The notes under the pieces: generated by a model
Database searches by the model: none
Told to the model about the DNA's origin: nothing
Seen by the model: only the letters and a program-made list of their open reading frames with translations
Made by a program: the position numbers and the translations under genes
From: Oscillospiraceae bacterium
Lineage (GTDB): Bacteria; Bacillota_A; Clostridia; Oscillospirales; Oscillospiraceae
Direction of reading: 5' to 3'
NCBI GenBank assembly: GCA_902786615.1
Contig: CADADE010000006.1
Coordinates: 153,713 to 161,451, forward strand
DNA: 7,739 nucleotides
Shown: one piece after another, positions 6,471 through 7,739 of the stretch
How positions within the stretch are numbered: position 1 is the first letter of the stretch
Layout: every line of letters starts with the position of its first letter

Positions 6471-6493
6471 GACTGTCTCGTTTTGAGACAGCC
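6471..6493 (+). other. Short stem-loop after the AICAR formyltransferase gene
   Basis: CTGTCTC (6473-6479) pairs with GAGACAG (6485-6491) around a GTTTT loop; an outer G-C pair at 6471/6493 flanks a mismatch. No U-tract follows, so it is a poor intrinsic terminator. It may be a decayed terminator or an mRNA-stabilising 3' hairpin. The rest of the 123-bp gap (6451-6573) shows only the next gene's ribosome binding site. Confidence 0.45.
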
Positions 6494-6573
6494 TCAGACG
6501 GTAGACATAGTTCGTTTATGCCATTGCGAACCTACACCTCAAAATCAATATTATTATACGAGGAGGAACGAAA

Positions 6574-7254
6574 ATGAAGTACAGTATTCACGGAGACAAC
6601 ATGCCGGTGGTGATCTGCTCGCTCGACGATGGGGAGTCCATGATCTGCGAAGCCGGCGCCATGAGCTGGATGACGCCGAACATGGAAATGGAGACAAAGA
6701 GCGGCGGAGCGGGAAAGCTCTTCGGCCGTGTCTTTTCCGGCGAATCGGCGTTTCAGAACTACTATACTGCCCGCAACGGCAGCGGCATCATTGCCTTTGC
6801 TTCCTGCTTCCCCGGCGACATCCTGGCTGTAGAGGTCACCCCGGAAAAGCCCGTTATCATCCAAAAGAAGGCGTTTCTTGCCTGCACGCCCGGCGTCCAG
6901 ATGGATGTTTTTTTCCAGAAGAAGCTGGGTACCGCAGTCTTTGGCGGCGAAGGCTTCATCATGCAGAGACTATCCGGCAGCGGCACTGTTTTCCTTGAAA
7001 TCGACGGCAGCACCATCAACTACAGCCTCAAGCCCGGACAGCAAATGCTGATCTCCACAGGGCATCTGGCGATGATGGACGAGACGGTCACAATGGATAT
7101 CCAGCAGGTCAAGGGCGTGAAGAACGTCCTCTTCGGCGGCGAGAGCCTGTTCAACACGGTCGTCACCGGACCCGGCACCATCACCCTGCAGACAATGCCC
7201 ATGACGAATCTGATCACGGAAATTATCTCGAAGCTGCCGGGAAAGAGCGGCTGA
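6574..7254 (+). CDS. AIM24 / TIGR00266-family protein
   Basis: This 226-residue protein spans the full AIM24-like domain (TIGR00266 family), an all-beta protein widespread in bacteria and archaea. Eukaryotic members act in mitochondrial inner-membrane organisation; the bacterial role is not established. Diagnostic features are the N-terminal EAGAMSWM segment (residues about 27-34), SGSGTVFLEIDG (134-145), then LKPGQ and the STGHLAMMD segment, and GGESLFNTVVTGPG (188-201) followed by ITLQTMP. There is no signal peptide or membrane segment, so it is probably cytosolic or peripheral. AGGAGG lies 7-8 bp before the ATG, and two TGA stops follow in frame. I found no convincing promoter in the 123-bp upstream gap, so it may be transcribed with the purine genes or from a non-consensus promoter. 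Family assignment is firm, function open. Confidence 0.9.
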   Translation: MKYSIHGDNMPVVICSLDDGESMICEAGAMSWMTPNMEMETKSGGAGKLFGRVFSGESAFQNYYTARNGSGIIAFASCFPGDILAVEVTPEKPVIIQKKAFLACTPGVQMDVFFQKKLGTAVFGGEGFIMQRLSGSGTVFLEIDGSTINYSLKPGQQMLISTGHLAMMDETVTMDIQQVKGVKNVLFGGESLFNTVVTGPGTITLQTMPMTNLITEIISKLPGKSG

Positions 7255-7276
7255 TGAGCATATATCCCTCTCAGCC

Positions 7277-7291
7277 CGCTGCAAAGCAGCG
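7277..7291 (+). other. Small hairpin next to the terminator
   Basis: CGCTGC (7277-7282) pairs perfectly with GCAGCG (7286-7291) around an AAA loop, immediately before the A-tract of the main terminator. It may assist 3'-end formation; in reverse orientation it would lie just beyond the poly-U of the minus-strand transcript. Confidence 0.4.
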
Positions 7292-7336
7292 AAAAGCACC
7301 AGTCAGGTCCTTTCGGGGATCTGAACTGGTGCTTTT
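7292..7336. terminator. Bidirectional Rho-independent terminator between convergent genes
   Basis: A 12-bp perfect outer stem (AAAAGCACCAGT, 7292-7303, with 7325-7336) continues after one bulged A into a 7-bp inner stem (7304-7310 with 7317-7323, one G-T wobble) and a TTTCGG loop. The stem starts with four A's and ends with four T's, so it can terminate transcripts from both sides. The position fits: the plus-strand gene ends at 7254 and the minus-strand gene at 7411. Confidence 0.88.
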
Positions 7337-7410
7337 GCGTTGGCAATATTCAGAGTAGTACCGCAAAATACAACTGCGGCAGCTTCCGGAAAAACTGCGC
7401 TCTGTTTTTG

Positions 7411-7739
7411 TCACTTTTTCCTGAGAAAACAGGGAGAAGACGTTTTCTCTCTGGGAAGCTCATGCTTTGTGAGCCTTTTCGGAAACGGACCCTCAGCCTG
7501 AAACGCTATCCCGAGTTCCGTCAGGACGGCTTCAAAGGCGTCCGTATATTTCTTCTCATCCAGAAGCTGCATGAAGCTGAGAAAAATCCTGTCTCCCAGA
7601 GAGGATACTTCAAGCAGCACATGGCCTTCCACGATGAACGCAAAGGAATCCACATAGTCCGCGACTTCGCCCCAGTCCATCCAGCCTGTATAGTTGGCAA
7701 TAAAGGTCCCGTGCTGGGCGTTTTTTCCGGCGAAGGGAT
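7411..7739 (-). CDS. C-terminal part of an unidentified protein, possibly a condensation-domain-like acyltransferase (partial)
   Basis: An open frame on the minus strand runs from the right edge to a TGA at 7411-7413, so about 109 C-terminal residues are present and the start lies outside the window. An internal Met at 7680 is not convincing as the start, because coherent sequence continues upstream of it (PFAGKNAQHGTFIANYTGW). The pattern TFIANYTGWMDWGE, a Phe-rich segment, LLEVSSLGDRIFLSFMQ and a final helix DAFEAVLTELGI resembles the end of the condensation/acyltransferase superfamily, in which a conserved strand is followed by a ligand-channel segment and a closing helix. This is recollection of a pattern, not a firm identification. 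The tail is short and basic (RKK). No partner gene is visible on this strand. Confidence 0.6.
   Translation of the reverse strand, partial: PFAGKNAQHGTFIANYTGWMDWGEVADYVDSFAFIVEGHVLLEVSSLGDRIFLSFMQLLDEKKYTDAFEAVLTELGIAFQAEGPFPKRLTKHELPREKTSSPCFLRKK

Noticed and set aside
6524..6557. TTGCGA ... TATTAT as a promoter for the AIM24-family gene
   Set aside because: The spacer is 19 or 22 bp, and the implied start of transcription falls on the ribosome binding site, leaving almost no leader.
6483..6998. 171-codon plus-strand open frame overlapping the AIM24-family gene in another frame
   Set aside because: The AIM24 frame has the ribosome binding site and family motifs; the overlapping frame gives an Arg/His-rich translation with no family resemblance.

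Overview
The window looks like a GC-rich chromosome segment from an anaerobic Firmicute of class Clostridia, most likely an Oscillospiraceae-type gut bacterium. Three things point there: large secreted proteins that combine a hydrophobic signal peptide with Ig-like (Big_2) modules and BspA-type leucine-rich repeats; a purine pathway in which the two PurH activities lie on separate genes; and strong Shine-Dalgarno sites with U-tract terminators. The assignment is inferred from gene content only.

Positions 1-4400 hold two related surface or secreted protein genes in tandem. The first (31-2928) is intact: signal peptide, a glycine-rich repeat region that probably forms a beta-helix, two near-identical Ig-like modules, further beta-sandwich modules and a C-terminal BspA-type LRR. 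The second (3145-4348) begins with an exact copy of the first gene's leader (97 bp identical, including ribosome binding site and most of the signal peptide) and ends with a roughly 92% identical copy of its last 600 bp, including the terminator hairpin. Between these lies a different, less GC-rich segment. The copied signal peptide is joined out of frame to the body, so the second gene is a frame-broken chimera, a silent cassette, or contains a sequencing or assembly error.

Positions 4461-6450 form a compact purine biosynthesis operon. A perfect-consensus promoter (TTGACA, 18-bp spacer, TATAAT) precedes a PurO-type IMP cyclohydrolase and, 12 bp further on, a stand-alone AICAR formyltransferase. 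Together they carry out the last two steps to IMP, which many bacteria perform with one bifunctional PurH.

Positions 6574-7254 encode an AIM24/TIGR00266-family protein of uncertain function. A long bidirectional terminator at 7292-7336 separates it from a convergent minus-strand gene that enters from the right edge; only its last 109 or so codons are present, and it may be a condensation-domain-like acyltransferase.

The most interesting part is the tandem surface-protein pair. It has shared ends with swapped middles, an out-of-frame leader, and duplicated segments whose differences are almost all amino-acid-changing. This fits a recombining, diversifying surface-antigen locus. I saw no CRISPR array, transposase, integrase, reverse transcriptase, tRNA or rRNA.
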